Assembly: GCA_028377305.1 (NCBI GenBank)
Contig: JAONJW010000014.1
Coordinates: 1 to 58,713 of the forward strand
Direction of reading: 5' to 3'
Origin: Prolixibacteraceae bacterium
GTDB taxonomy: Bacteria > Bacteroidota > Bacteroidia > Bacteroidales > Prolixibacteraceae
DNA: 58,713 nucleotides
Positions 18,671-27,917 of the stretch are shown here, in pieces (within the stretch, counting starts at the first letter, position 1; the number at the start of each line of letters is the position of its first letter). The notes under the pieces are model-generated. The model was not told where the DNA came from. It was given only the letters and a program-made list of their open reading frames with translations, and made no database searches. The position numbers and the translations under genes are program-made.

Positions 18671-19882
18671 TTATAAACCTAACTTCTTACGAATGTCAGC
18701 AGGAATTGCATCTTTGTGTATCATAATACACATGGTTTTGTAATCAAAGAAAGCTTTTGAACAGTAGAAGTGTCCACCATAGTCATTATAGGCTCCCCAT
18801 GAGTTTTTCACTTTGTAGTATATTTTACCTGTTTGATCTTTGGCTGTACCAAGAATGTGCATTCCATGATCATCAGTTGTTTCGTAGTTATCGAACGCAA
18901 CTTGTCTCATTTCAGGTGTAATTTGCTTCTCTGGTCCAGGTTTATCCATTGAGTAAAGCTTCGCATTCTTCTCTTTTGAAGACATCGTCTCCCATTTAGA
19001 GATCTCTGCATCATTCATCTCTTTAAAGTTTACATCAGGAACAACAGCAACCCCTTTAGATTTCGTTGCAAATCCTTTTTCTGAAACATCAGCAGCCCAA
19101 CCTACAGTGAAGCCATTATCAATAGCATTAACCATAATACGATCAAGATCTTCTAATGGGACATTGTACACATTATTCCACATCCAGTTATCAGGCACCT
19201 CTAAGATGAATTTTGAGTAGTATGGGTGGTGCATGTATGAAGTGATCTCCACATAATCATCACCATTCAAACCACAATACTCTTTCGCAAAAGTTTGAGG
19301 AGTGTACTCTTTTCCTTCATACTCGAATTTCTTAGGGGCCTCACCTAAATATGCATCCAAAGTAGAAACCACAGCTTTGTCCCACGCAGTTGAAAGTTTA
19401 CGGTTTTTGTTTTTGATTACGGCATCTACTTGCGCCTTCAACATTGTATCCATTTCGCCTTGAACGGGTTTCTCTTCACCATAATTCATTCCACTATATA
19501 CAGACTCAGGAACAACACCATACTTACTTAATACGTATGATACATCATGGAAAGCCCCTCCAGGTCCGAAATTCAAGTAACCATGCATTCTTACATATTT
19601 ACGCGCCTTATCAGCATATGTATGATACACAACAAACATTTCAGATAAATCCACTGGCTGTTTTCCCATACGCATCATCTCTGACTCAAGAAATGACTCT
19701 CCTGAATATGCCCAGCAAGTACCCGAACGGTTCTGATCCTTTACAGAGGTCGCTTGAATCTCCTTTACGGGGGTGAATACAAACCCCTCAACCTTGTCTT
19801 TCTTCTTTTTTTGACCAGCAATGGCTACATCCACTGACAATAAACTAACTGCCAATAGTGCAACAGATAAGATATTTTTCAT
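18671..19882 (-). CDS. C1 family cysteine peptidase (bleomycin hydrolase/PepC-like), secreted
   Basis: 403 residues from the ATG at 19882. The start follows from the signal peptide (MKNILSVALLAVSLLS, then AIAG); a GTG extension to 19927 would put 15 residues in front of it and overlap an AATTTTTG -7-like element. Papain-fold catalytic residues are Cys56 (SGTCWAYSG), His339 (DDHGM) and Asn360 (KNSWG). The large insertion between Cys and His is typical of the C1B bleomycin-hydrolase group, which are usually cytoplasmic hexamers; a signal peptide makes this a periplasmic or exported variant. Confidence 0.88.
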   Translation of the reverse strand: MKNILSVALLAVSLLSVDVAIAGQKKKKDKVEGFVFTPVKEIQATSVKDQNRSGTCWAYSGESFLESEMMRMGKQPVDLSEMFVVYHTYADKARKYVRMHGYLNFGPGGAFHDVSYVLSKYGVVPESVYSGMNYGEEKPVQGEMDTMLKAQVDAVIKNKNRKLSTAWDKAVVSTLDAYLGEAPKKFEYEGKEYTPQTFAKEYCGLNGDDYVEITSYMHHPYYSKFILEVPDNWMWNNVYNVPLEDLDRIMVNAIDNGFTVGWAADVSEKGFATKSKGVAVVPDVNFKEMNDAEISKWETMSSKEKNAKLYSMDKPGPEKQITPEMRQVAFDNYETTDDHGMHILGTAKDQTGKIYYKVKNSWGAYNDYGGHFYCSKAFFDYKTMCIMIHKDAIPADIRKKLGL

Positions 19883-20076
19883 GAATTCTACTTTTTTAAT
19901 TAACGTCCAAAAATTAGTGAATAACACCGTATTTATTATTTATAATGCACTAAAATAAGCAAAAATAACAGGCTATTCAATGATATATATACATTCTCCC
20001 CTTGTTATATATTTTTCACATTAACCAAGGAGTCACCAATAATAGTAATTGGTTAATAGTTTAAATAAAGAATGCT

Positions 20077-20084
20077 TACCTTTG
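20077..20084 (+). promoter_or_regulatory. -7 promoter element of the DEAD-box helicase gene
   Basis: TACCTTTG, an exact TAnnTTTG match, with TTGG at 20049-20052 upstream. Because it lies inside the longer reading frame that begins at 20072, translation must start downstream, at the ATG at 20144. Confidence 0.6.
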
Positions 20085-20143
20085 TGCAAAATTTAGGGAG
20101 TAATTCCAATCATCATAAGAAGACATTCTATAATCATACATAT

Positions 20144-21412
20144 ATGAGATTTGATCAATACAGTTTGATTCCTCAAATCAAAGAGAATCTTTCGAAGAAA
20201 GGACTTAAGAAACCAACTGACATTCAGTTTAAGTCTATTCCTCACATCTTAAAAGGAGAAGATGTGCTTGCTATTGCACAAACAGGTACTGGTAAGACAG
20301 CAGCTTTTGCTATTCCTGTCATCCACAAGATTCATCTTCTCAAAGTTAAGAAAAGGGCAAGCGGAATACGTTGCTTGGTTATGGTTCCTACAAGAGAACT
20401 GTGTATTCAAATCGCTGAAGTATTCAATGATTTAGGGAAGAAAACAAAGGTCATTACAAGATCAATCTTTGGTGGGGTAGAACAAGACGAACAAATTAAC
20501 ACCCTAAACAAAGGGGTGGATATTGTAATTGCTACTCCTGGTAGAATGTTTGATTTAATCAGCCAAGGGCATTTAGATCTAAAACATATTGAAGTATTGG
20601 TATTAGATGAAGCAGATCAAATGTTAGATAAAGGCTTCTATCATGATATTAAGTCACTTCAACAACATATTCCTAAGAGAAGACAAACACTCTTTTTCTC
20701 TGCAACAATAGATGAGAAGATCAAGAAATTAGCTTATTCTTTGGTCATCAATCCGATAAGGATACAGATATCGCCAAAGAATCCGGTAGCTAGAAATGTG
20801 GATCACTCTATAGTTAAGGTAAAGATGGATGACAAGCGATTTTTTCTTGAGAGATTCATCAAAGAAAATGAAGATAAAAAGGTCCTTGTATTTGTTCGTA
20901 CCAAGGTTCGTGCAGAACGTGTAATGAAAGCCATGTCACGAGTAAATATAGAGTGCCTAACGCTACATGGAGATAAAGACCAGAGCGAAAGGATTCAGAC
21001 CTTAGACAAATTTAAAAAGGGAGAGATAAATATGCTTGTTGCGACTGATGTTAGTGCTCGAGGTATTGATATCCCAAATGTAGAATTTGTGATCAACTAC
21101 GATATTCCAGAGGAGGCTGATAGCTACGTCCACAGAGTAGGTCGTACGGGTAGAGGTAGAAGCAAAGGAAAAGCGATATCATTTGTTAGTAAAGACGAGA
21201 ACGAGTTGATTTTTGCTATCGAGGAGTACACGGGAGACAAGATTAAAGAGATCAAGATAAATCTTGATGATTACCAAGATACTATAGATTATTCTGATGA
21301 TGCATCACAATCGTGGCAGTCGCTTATCAAGGAACATGATCGTGTAGAGGGAAACCTGAAAAAGATCCATAACAAAAGAAGAAAACAGAAAGAGAATAAA
21401 AAGAAGAAATAA
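20144..21412 (+). CDS. DEAD-box ATP-dependent RNA helicase
   Basis: 422 residues from the ATG at 20144 (MRFDQYSL). All motifs are present in order: Q motif (PTDIQFKSIP), AQTGTGKT, PTREL, GG, TPGRM, DEAD, SAT, then in domain 2 HGDKDQSER, ATDVSARGID and HRVGRTGRG. The C-terminus is a short lysine-rich basic tail, as in RhlE-type helicases. It probably acts in ribosome assembly or mRNA decay in the cytoplasm. A strong terminator hairpin follows. Confidence 0.94.
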   Translation: MRFDQYSLIPQIKENLSKKGLKKPTDIQFKSIPHILKGEDVLAIAQTGTGKTAAFAIPVIHKIHLLKVKKRASGIRCLVMVPTRELCIQIAEVFNDLGKKTKVITRSIFGGVEQDEQINTLNKGVDIVIATPGRMFDLISQGHLDLKHIEVLVLDEADQMLDKGFYHDIKSLQQHIPKRRQTLFFSATIDEKIKKLAYSLVINPIRIQISPKNPVARNVDHSIVKVKMDDKRFFLERFIKENEDKKVLVFVRTKVRAERVMKAMSRVNIECLTLHGDKDQSERIQTLDKFKKGEINMLVATDVSARGIDIPNVEFVINYDIPEEADSYVHRVGRTGRGRSKGKAISFVSKDENELIFAIEEYTGDKIKEIKINLDDYQDTIDYSDDASQSWQSLIKEHDRVEGNLKKIHNKRRKQKENKKKK

Positions 21413-21430
21413 GAGCTTTCGTTAATAAGC

Positions 21431-21483
21431 AAGAAAGGGTTACTAGTATAGAAGTTATTCATCTATACTAGTAACCCTTCTTT
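21431..21483 (+). terminator. Terminator after the helicase gene
   Basis: An 18-bp perfect stem (21435-21452 with 21462-21479) is followed by TTT. It is long for an intrinsic terminator but well placed. Confidence 0.75.
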
Positions 21484-21511
21484 GTATGAAGAATCCAAAA
21501 ACTAAGCATTT

Positions 21512-21940
21512 CTTAAAGAGCATCGATACTTATTCTTGAAGAACAAGAATAACTTTACGAAAACATCAACAGGATTTTAAGAATCTTACTATATAGAATA
21601 GCAAATTGAAAAGTTTAAGAACTCTTCGTATAAAGAGATACTTTCAAGATATTTATGAGTTTGGTAATAATTTCGAAGAAATTGAATTCTGGTTAAAGCA
21701 ATAGTAATATCGGGCAACGTACTCCAGATTAAAACTGCTAAAACTATAAATAATCACTAGAATGGTATAATACAACGGATGGGAACAAAGATAAACAATG
21801 GAATATTAGAAGGGATAGCCCCAATTGTTCAAACTGTAAAGAGACCAAGTAGTGGATGTAGGAAAAGGGATAATTTTATCACAATGATATACTTAGTTAG
21901 GGCAAGTTCGATTTTTGAATGGTGAATAAGCATTACTCAT
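21512..21940 (+). pseudogene. Decayed ISL3-family transposase (C-terminal part)
   Basis: Conceptual translation across several frames gives the C-terminal half of an ISL3-type DDE transposase. LKEHRYLFLKNKNNFT begins at 21512; after a frameshift comes a stretch interrupted by a stop and then RIKRYFQDIYEFGNNFEE; after further disruption, KINNGILEGI is followed by IVQTVKR and DNFITMIYL; a last frame gives GKFDF near 21901. At least three frame changes and several stops rule out function. No terminal inverted repeats or N-terminal part were found. Confidence 0.6.
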
Positions 21941-22086
21941 TTATATGGTTACACATCAAATCTCAAAAAGAGTCAATTTCTAATATCTCTGTAAATAGAA
22001 TAAAGTAAATCATAAATATCTACTCACAAGTATAGCAGAAACAGATGAAGATTAAATCTTATCCCACTTAAGATTCATATTTAACA
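21941..22086. other. Gene-free remnant sequence
   Basis: About 150 bases between the transposase remnant and the dsbD terminator with no recognisable feature; possibly more IS debris. Confidence 0.25.
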
Positions 22087-22116
22087 GAAAAAAGGCGCCA
22101 TAAAATGACGCCTTAA
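22087..22116 (-). terminator. Terminator of dsbD
   Basis: On the minus strand an AAGGCG-type hairpin (22093-22102 with 22105-22114, with a mismatch) is followed by six Ts, just beyond the dsbD stop. Confidence 0.75.
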
Positions 22117-22137
22117 ATATTATTGAATGTATTTCGA

Positions 22138-24147
22138 TTACAGTTGTCTATCGTAATTCTCACTAAACACTTCAGTACCTTTATCTAAAAACTCGATAAA
22201 TATCTCGGGATTAGGGTTATATCCCATTCCTGGACCCAACTGAGTGTTATCCGGTCCAAGAATAACATAGAAAGGCTGAGTATTACGACTAAATCTCTCT
22301 ATTTGGAAATCCGTCCATTTGTTACCAACGGTCTTAACGCGACGTTTTGTTGTTTTTGATGTATATTGTTCCCATTTCGGCAACTCTTTACGTAGATCGA
22401 CATAAAGAGAAACAACAACAACATCTTCCGAAAGTCTTTTCTTAACTCCTGGATCAACCCAAACGTTATCCTCCATCTTACGACAGTTTGTACAACCTTT
22501 ACCTGTAAAGTCAACCAATAGTGGTTTATATACTTGCTTAGAATAATCTAGAGCCTTCTCAAAATCATAGAACACAGGAATACCGTGCGGTCCTAAGTGT
22601 TGATCACGATTCAATCCAACCGATCCATCTTTTCCCGAACCGACATATACAGATGAAGCACCGAAACCTTGTGGAGCTTCCGCATAATTCACCGGAGGAG
22701 GGAAACCGCTAATAATCTTAACTGGTGCACCCCATAGGCCTGGAACCATGTATATCACAAAACTCAACACCATTGTACCTAACACAAATCGTGAAACAGG
22801 TAATTGTGCTTTTGGTGAATCGTGTGGTAAAACAATCTTACCCCACAAATACATAGCAAGGCCAAAGAAGATCGCTATCCATATAGATAGATATATTTCT
22901 CTTTCTAATAAGTGTAAGTCTAACACCATATCAGAAATAGATAGAAATTTAAATGCAAATGCGAATTCTAAAAATCCCAATACAACTTTCACTGAGTTCA
23001 ACCATCCTCCAGAACGAGGCAGAGAGTTCAACATCGAAGGGAATGCGGCAAACAATCCGAATGGCAACGCCAAAGCCGAAGAGAAACCAAGCATACCAAT
23101 GATTGGAGCAAGTCCACCATTTCGTGCTGCTTCTACAATCAAACTACCAACAATAGGTCCGGTACAAGAGAATGACACTAATGCCAAAGCAAAAGCCATA
23201 AAGAATATACCAATCAAACCACCTTTGTCCGCTTTTCTATCAATTGCATTTACCCACGAGTGAGGTAGTACAATTTCGAAAGCTCCCATAAACGAGAATG
23301 CAAAAACAAATAATAAAATTGCAAATATCAAGTTAAACCATGGGTTGGTAGAAAGACTATTCAAACTTTCGGCACCAAAAATAGCTGTCACAACAGTACC
23401 TAAAATCACATATATAATGATAATTGAAGCACCATAAGTAACGGCATTGCGTACACCTTTTGCTCTTGAATCAGAAGACTTAGTAAAAAAACTTACCGTC
23501 ATTGGGATCATTGGAAACACACAAGGAGTCAACAATGCAGCAAAACCACTCAAGAAAGCTAGAATAAAAATACTAAAATAGTTTCTATCTTCATTAGGAC
23601 TTGAAGTCGCAACTGCAGTTCCTACTTCATCTTCAACTTGCTCTGGCAAACTCAAGATATCGTCCACTTCATCTTGTTTTTGCCCTTCGTTGATTACGAA
23701 GCTATATTCGATTTCTGTTGGTGGCAAACACGTTTCATCATTACAAACCATGAATTCAACATGCCCCTTAATATCCAACATTTTTCCTTCAGGAACTTCT
23801 ATTCTCTGAACAAAAGTAGCTTCATGACTAAACCAAGAAAGATCCATTTGGAATGTAGGATCAAAATGCTTTTCTGGTTCAGGTACCTGTTGAATACTAC
23901 CTAGGATTTTAAAATCACTTTTATTGTCAAAACTGAATGATGTCCTTACTGGTCCACCATCAGGAATATCCGTAGAGTATAAGTGCCAGCCATCCTCAAT
24001 CGTTGCCGAGAAGACCAACTCATACTCTGTCTCACTAATCGCACTCTTTGAGAACTCCCATTTAACTGGCTCTAAAATTTGAGCAAATATTGGGAGAACC
24101 GAAAGAAATAATAGCGAGACAATCAGTCCAAATTTCTTCATGTCCAT
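22138..24147 (-). CDS. dsbD: Thiol:disulfide interchange protein DsbD
   Basis: 669 residues in three modules. A signal peptide is followed by the periplasmic DsbD-alpha domain with the Cys135/Cys140 pair (CNDETC). A CcdA-like membrane domain of about eight helices (about 190-470) carries Cys209 in LTPCVFP and Cys328 in SFSCTGP. The C-terminal thioredoxin domain has Cys552 and Cys555 (GCTNC). It moves electrons from cytoplasmic thioredoxin to the periplasm. ATG at 24147 or six bases later are equally possible starts. Confidence 0.94.
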   Translation of the reverse strand: MDMKKFGLIVSLLFLSVLPIFAQILEPVKWEFSKSAISETEYELVFSATIEDGWHLYSTDIPDGGPVRTSFSFDNKSDFKILGSIQQVPEPEKHFDPTFQMDLSWFSHEATFVQRIEVPEGKMLDIKGHVEFMVCNDETCLPPTEIEYSFVINEGQKQDEVDDILSLPEQVEDEVGTAVATSSPNEDRNYFSIFILAFLSGFAALLTPCVFPMIPMTVSFFTKSSDSRAKGVRNAVTYGASIIIIYVILGTVVTAIFGAESLNSLSTNPWFNLIFAILLFVFAFSFMGAFEIVLPHSWVNAIDRKADKGGLIGIFFMAFALALVSFSCTGPIVGSLIVEAARNGGLAPIIGMLGFSSALALPFGLFAAFPSMLNSLPRSGGWLNSVKVVLGFLEFAFAFKFLSISDMVLDLHLLEREIYLSIWIAIFFGLAMYLWGKIVLPHDSPKAQLPVSRFVLGTMVLSFVIYMVPGLWGAPVKIISGFPPPVNYAEAPQGFGASSVYVGSGKDGSVGLNRDQHLGPHGIPVFYDFEKALDYSKQVYKPLLVDFTGKGCTNCRKMEDNVWVDPGVKKRLSEDVVVVSLYVDLRKELPKWEQYTSKTTKRRVKTVGNKWTDFQIERFSRNTQPFYVILGPDNTQLGPGMGYNPNPEIFIEFLDKGTEVFSENYDRQL

Positions 24148-24180
24148 TCAATAATTTTATGTTTTGTCCAAATACATCTA

Positions 24181-24188
24181 CAAATTTA
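24181..24188 (-). promoter_or_regulatory. -7 promoter element of dsbD
   Basis: The minus strand reads TAAATTTG, an exact TAnnTTTG match, 33 bases upstream of the dsbD start and just after the preceding terminator. Confidence 0.5.
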
Positions 24189-24204
24189 AAAAAAAATAGA
24201 TATA

Positions 24205-24239
24205 AAAAAAGGCTCAAGAACAAACTTGAACCTTTTTTA
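24205..24239. terminator. Terminator of the RNase G operon
   Basis: A hairpin with stem 24206-24218 and 24225-24237 (one mismatch) is flanked by A- and T-runs. It ends the HU to RNase G transcript. Confidence 0.8.
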
Positions 24240-24259
24240 TGTAAACTTATTGTATGATA

Positions 24260-25807
24260 TTAGAGAACAATCTCTCCGTCATTGTCATAAAATTTGCAAT
24301 CTAAATACCCCATAGAGTTTTTAGACACAACTTTAAAGCATCTTTTCATCTTCCACATCCATTTATATTTACGTGAAATAAGGCCACAATTTAAATATGC
24401 GGCAACATATGGATGAAGATGAATCTGCACATTCTTCCTGAACAACTCTTGATAAATATATCTCAAGTTATTATAAATTTCATCAACAAACAACGAAGTA
24501 GAAGCGACCTCACCTGTACCACGACAAGTAGGACATTTCTCTGTTGTCTCGATATGCATTTCAGGACGAACCCTTTGTCGAGTGATCTGCATCAAGCAGA
24601 ATTTACTCAATGGCAATATATTGTGTTTGGTACGATCTTTACTCATCTCTTCACGCATTTTCTCGAGGACCTTCATTCGGTTCTCATTGCTATGCATATC
24701 AATAAAATCGACCACAATAATACCACCCATATCACGAAGACGTAATTGACGAGCTATTTCTACAGCAGCAGCAAGATTGACCTCTAACGCATTAGTTTCT
24801 TGGTCACTACCTGCTTTTGAACGATTACCACTGTTTACATCTATTACATGAAACGCCTCCGTATGCTCAATAATTAGATAAGCTCCACTTTTAAACGATA
24901 CCGTTTTTCCAAAAAGTGCCTTAATCTGTTTCTCAATTCCAAAATGCTCAAAAATGGGAGCATCACCACTGTAATGTTTTACAATCTTCTGCTTCTCAGG
25001 AGCGATACGAGCAACGTATTCTTTCACTTCAGAAGCGGATTGTTTATCATTTACATAGATATTTGTAAAATCAGGATTATATACATCACGGATCATTGCT
25101 ATTGTACGATCTAACTCACCAGCAACTAAAGAAGGAACTTTAGCCTGCTTAAGTTTTGGAGGTATTGCTTCCCACTTTGCCACCAAAGATCGAAGCTCTT
25201 TATCTAGTTCAGCCACTTTTGTTCCTTCTGCAGCTGTACGTACAATAACACCATATTTTTTTGGACGAATGCTCTGAATCAGCTTTCTCAGACGGCTTTT
25301 CTCATCACTCGACTTAATCTTTTGCGAAATAGAGACCTTATCACTAAACGGCATTAGCACTAGATTCCTCCCTGCAATAGATATTTCTGAAGTCAAACGT
25401 GGTCCTTTGGTTGATATTGGCTCTTTGGATATTTGAACCAAGATCAACTGTCCAGAATTTAACACATCTGTTATTTTCCCTTCCTTAAAAATATCAGGTT
25501 CCGACTGTATCTTATGCATCGACACAGGCTTCTTACCTTTAGATGTCGACTGTAAAAGAAATTTATTTAATGTTTGGAATTGTGGTCCTAGATCAAGGTA
25601 ATGTAGGAAAGCATCCTTTTCGTAACCGACGTCAACAAAAGCCGCATTTAACCCTGGCATTATCTTCTTCACTTTTCCAAGATAGATATCACCAACAGCA
25701 AATTTTGCATCACTTGTTTCTCTATTCAGTTCGACTAGCCGCTTATCTTCTAAGTAAGCAATCTCCACTTCAGATGGATTTACTTCAATTACCAGTTCAT
25801 TACTCAC
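24260..25807 (-). CDS. rng: Ribonuclease E/G family endoribonuclease
   Basis: 515 residues, the length of RNase G rather than of E. coli RNase E. An N-terminal S1 domain (VGDIYLGKVKKIMPGLNAAFVDVG, then KDAFLHY) is followed by the RNase E/G catalytic domain. Mg-binding aspartates lie in FHVIDVNSGN and in GGIIVVDFIDM, and the zinc-link CPTCRGTGEV is conserved. It processes rRNA and turns over mRNA in the cytoplasm. It is last in a transcript with HU and a 30-residue ribosomal-type protein. Confidence 0.95.
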   Translation of the reverse strand: MSNELVIEVNPSEVEIAYLEDKRLVELNRETSDAKFAVGDIYLGKVKKIMPGLNAAFVDVGYEKDAFLHYLDLGPQFQTLNKFLLQSTSKGKKPVSMHKIQSEPDIFKEGKITDVLNSGQLILVQISKEPISTKGPRLTSEISIAGRNLVLMPFSDKVSISQKIKSSDEKSRLRKLIQSIRPKKYGVIVRTAAEGTKVAELDKELRSLVAKWEAIPPKLKQAKVPSLVAGELDRTIAMIRDVYNPDFTNIYVNDKQSASEVKEYVARIAPEKQKIVKHYSGDAPIFEHFGIEKQIKALFGKTVSFKSGAYLIIEHTEAFHVIDVNSGNRSKAGSDQETNALEVNLAAAVEIARQLRLRDMGGIIVVDFIDMHSNENRMKVLEKMREEMSKDRTKHNILPLSKFCLMQITRQRVRPEMHIETTEKCPTCRGTGEVASTSLFVDEIYNNLRYIYQELFRKNVQIHLHPYVAAYLNCGLISRKYKWMWKMKRCFKVVSKNSMGYLDCKFYDNDGEIVL

Positions 25808-25911
25808 AATCTCTCATTTGTATTAATATAAAATCGAACTTATAATACAGCAAAACCTAGAAGCAATTATTTGCTCTAGGTTTTATACTCTTTCAAAACA
25901 GAGTTAAAGAA

Positions 25912-26004
25912 TTATTTCTTCTTCTTATGTCTGTTTTTTCTAAGTCTTTTCTTACGCTTGTGCGTAGACATCTTATGTCTTTTTCTCTTTTTTCCGCTTG
26001 GCAT
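25912..26004 (-). CDS. 30-residue AURKAIP1/COX24-domain protein
   Basis: A short gene of 30 codons starting MPSGKKRKRHKMSTHKRKKR. Extreme Lys/Arg content and the KKRKRHKMSTHKRKKRLRKN pattern match the AURKAIP1/COX24 domain, whose mitochondrial member (mS38) is a small-subunit ribosomal protein. In Bacteroidota this tiny gene recurs near HU and RNase G. It lies 25 bases downstream of HU and 104 bases upstream of rng, on the same strand. A ribosome-associated role is likely from the family. Confidence 0.85.
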   Translation of the reverse strand: MPSGKKRKRHKMSTHKRKKRLRKNRHKKKK

Positions 26005-26029
26005 GATTATTCTTTTTTAATATGAATTA

Positions 26030-26314
26030 TTACTTAACGTTATCTTTAACCTTGCTCACAAATGACTTTGCTGGCTTAAAGGCTGGGATAAAGTGCTCTG
26101 GAATGATAATAGTTGTATTCTTTGAAATGTTACGAGCGGTTTTCTCAGCACGTTTTTTTACGATAAAACTCCCGAATCCACGAAGATACACATTTTTTCC
26201 CTCTACTAAAGAATCTGAAACAGTATCCATGAAAGCCTCTACTGCCTTCTGAACTGTAACCCTCTCGATACCAGTATTCTTCGAAACTTCGTTTACAATA
26301 TCTGCCTTTGTCAT
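26030..26314 (-). CDS. HU/IHF family DNA-binding protein
   Basis: 94 residues, the standard length. Starts MTKADIVNEVSKNTG; the beta-arm region carries GFGSFIVKKRAEKTARN and is followed by a variable arm and FIPAFKPAKSF. It is a dimeric nucleoid protein that bends DNA. It has its own -7 element and leads the HU - COX24-like - rng transcript. Confidence 0.95.
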   Translation of the reverse strand: MTKADIVNEVSKNTGIERVTVQKAVEAFMDTVSDSLVEGKNVYLRGFGSFIVKKRAEKTARNISKNTTIIIPEHFIPAFKPAKSFVSKVKDNVK

Positions 26315-26362
26315 TGCTATAAATTTAATTTAAACGATATCCTTGACTCAATTTTAGGAGTA

Positions 26363-26370
26363 CAAAGATA
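26363..26370 (-). promoter_or_regulatory. -7 promoter element of the HU operon
   Basis: The minus strand reads TATCTTTG, an exact TAnnTTTG match, 48 bases upstream of the HU start; divergent to the mutY promoter. Confidence 0.6.
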
Positions 26371-26404
26371 AACGTTTCGTATTATTAATGAAATAGAAAT
26401 CAAT

Positions 26405-26412
26405 TATTTTTG
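26405..26412 (+). promoter_or_regulatory. -7 promoter element of mutY
   Basis: TATTTTTG, an exact TAnnTTTG match, 37 bases upstream of the mutY ATG; divergent to the HU promoter. Confidence 0.55.
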
Positions 26413-26449
26413 CGGCAAACATAAGAGATTTTTATTTAAAACACAAAAG

Positions 26450-27481
26450 ATGGAAAAAATAGCTAACTTATTGATTACATGGTTTCAATACAAAAAAAGG
26501 GAACTTCCATGGAGAAAAAACCGATCTCCTTACCGTGTTTGGGTATCAGAAATTATACTTCAACAGACAAAAGTGGAACAAGGGAAGGCCTATTTTGAGC
26601 GTTTCATGGCACAATTTCCTAACATAAAATCTCTTGCCACAGCAGATCAAAAAGACGTTTTAAAAGTATGGGAAGGTCTAGGATACTACTCAAGGGCAAG
26701 AAACCTTCATAAAGCTGCCAATCAGATCATCGATCATCACAATGGAGTTTTTCCTAATTCTCACGAAAAGATTATAGCTTTAAAAGGAGTAGGGAAATAC
26801 ACTGCTGGAGCCATTTTATCTTTCGCATGGAACCGACCTTACCCTGCGATAGATGGAAATACAGTACGCGTCACCACACGAGTTTTTGGCATTCACATGG
26901 ATGCACATCATGCTTATGTTCAAAGACACATCGCTAGTTTGATCACTGAGCTATATAAATATAGCAGTCCTAAAGAGATTAATGAATCAATCATAGAGCT
27001 TGGTGCGCTAATATGTCGCCCTAAGAATCCGCTATGTACTGAATGTCCTATTAACAATCACTGTGTTGCAAAAGAGCAAAACACAATCCATCTTCTTCCT
27101 TTATTGAAGAAGAAGGCACAACCAAGGGAAAGAGTACTACATTTCATACTACTTCACGGACCCAAAGACACTATATATATTGAGCTAAGACAGAAAAGCG
27201 ATATATGGAAAGGTCTTTACACTCCTTTATTAATTGAAGGAATAGAACTTTCGGCATCAGCAGAAGAACTCTTAAGCGAAACAGCAAAGAGAAACATTAA
27301 AATAGATAATCTAACAAAAACAAATACCTTAATACATAAGTTGACTCACCAAACATTACATATTAATATTTGGCAAGCAACAACAAAAGAACGAACCTCT
27401 TATTTCATAAAAAGAAGTGATTTAAGTAACTTTCCAACCCCTAAACCATTTATCTCAATATTCAAAAAAATCAGTGAGTAG
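26450..27481 (+). CDS. mutY: A/G-specific adenine glycosylase MutY
   Basis: 343 residues. It removes adenine mispaired with 8-oxoguanine. The helix-hairpin-helix motif LKGVGKYTAGAI (111-122) precedes the catalytic Asp135 (AIDGN); Glu34 (VSEIILQQT) is the second catalytic acid. The 4Fe-4S cluster ligands are Cys189, 196, 199 and 205 in the classic C-x6-C-x2-C-x5-C spacing. The C-terminal part (about 225-343) corresponds to the NUDIX-like 8-oxoG recognition domain. It is followed by ssb and gldE, an order common in Bacteroidota. Confidence 0.96.
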   Translation: MEKIANLLITWFQYKKRELPWRKNRSPYRVWVSEIILQQTKVEQGKAYFERFMAQFPNIKSLATADQKDVLKVWEGLGYYSRARNLHKAANQIIDHHNGVFPNSHEKIIALKGVGKYTAGAILSFAWNRPYPAIDGNTVRVTTRVFGIHMDAHHAYVQRHIASLITELYKYSSPKEINESIIELGALICRPKNPLCTECPINNHCVAKEQNTIHLLPLLKKKAQPRERVLHFILLHGPKDTIYIELRQKSDIWKGLYTPLLIEGIELSASAEELLSETAKRNIKIDNLTKTNTLIHKLTHQTLHINIWQATTKERTSYFIKRSDLSNFPTPKPFISIFKKISE

Positions 27482-27538
27482 CGAACATTATATTTAAAAA
27501 TCTTGTATTTTATTATATAACTCTTAATATTTGCATAT

Positions 27539-27877
27539 ATGTCAGTGAATAAAGTTATATTAGTTGGACGCGTAGGGAAGAGCCCAGAGGTACACTATTT
27601 CGACAAAGAAAATTGTGTTGCAAGATTTCCAATTGCCACTCATGAGAGTCACACATCTCCCACAGGAGAGAAAGTTATTCAAACAGAATGGCACCGAATT
27701 TCGTGCTGGGGTGCTCAGGCACTCTTAGCAGACAAACACATAAAGAAAGGGATGCAATTATATATAGAAGGTAAACTTCGTAGTCGTAATATTGAAAGAC
27801 AAGGTGAAACACCTTCGAGAATTACTGAAATTATTGCACAACAAATACAGTTCCTTGAGAAAAAGAAAGAGGAGTAG
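27539..27877 (+). CDS. ssb: Single-stranded DNA-binding protein (short)
   Basis: 112 residues comprising just the OB fold: KVILVGRVGKSPEVHY, then EWHRISCWG, KGMQLYIEGKLRSR and ITEIIAQQIQFL. It ends KKKEE and lacks the flexible linker and acidic DDDIPF-type tip used to recruit repair proteins, so it may be a secondary SSB. Its place between mutY and gldE is common in Bacteroidota. A weak promoter (TTG at 27503, AATATTTG at 27526-27533) would leave almost no leader. Confidence 0.9.
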   Translation: MSVNKVILVGRVGKSPEVHYFDKENCVARFPIATHESHTSPTGEKVIQTEWHRISCWGAQALLADKHIKKGMQLYIEGKLRSRNIERQGETPSRITEIIAQQIQFLEKKKEE

Positions 27878-27917
27878 TAACAAAAGCACAACAGAGTATT
27901 AACTTAAATTACAAACA

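Noticed and set aside
22748-23263. 171-residue frame antisense to dsbD
   Set aside because: Shadow of the strongly conserved dsbD coding strand; no promoter or family features.
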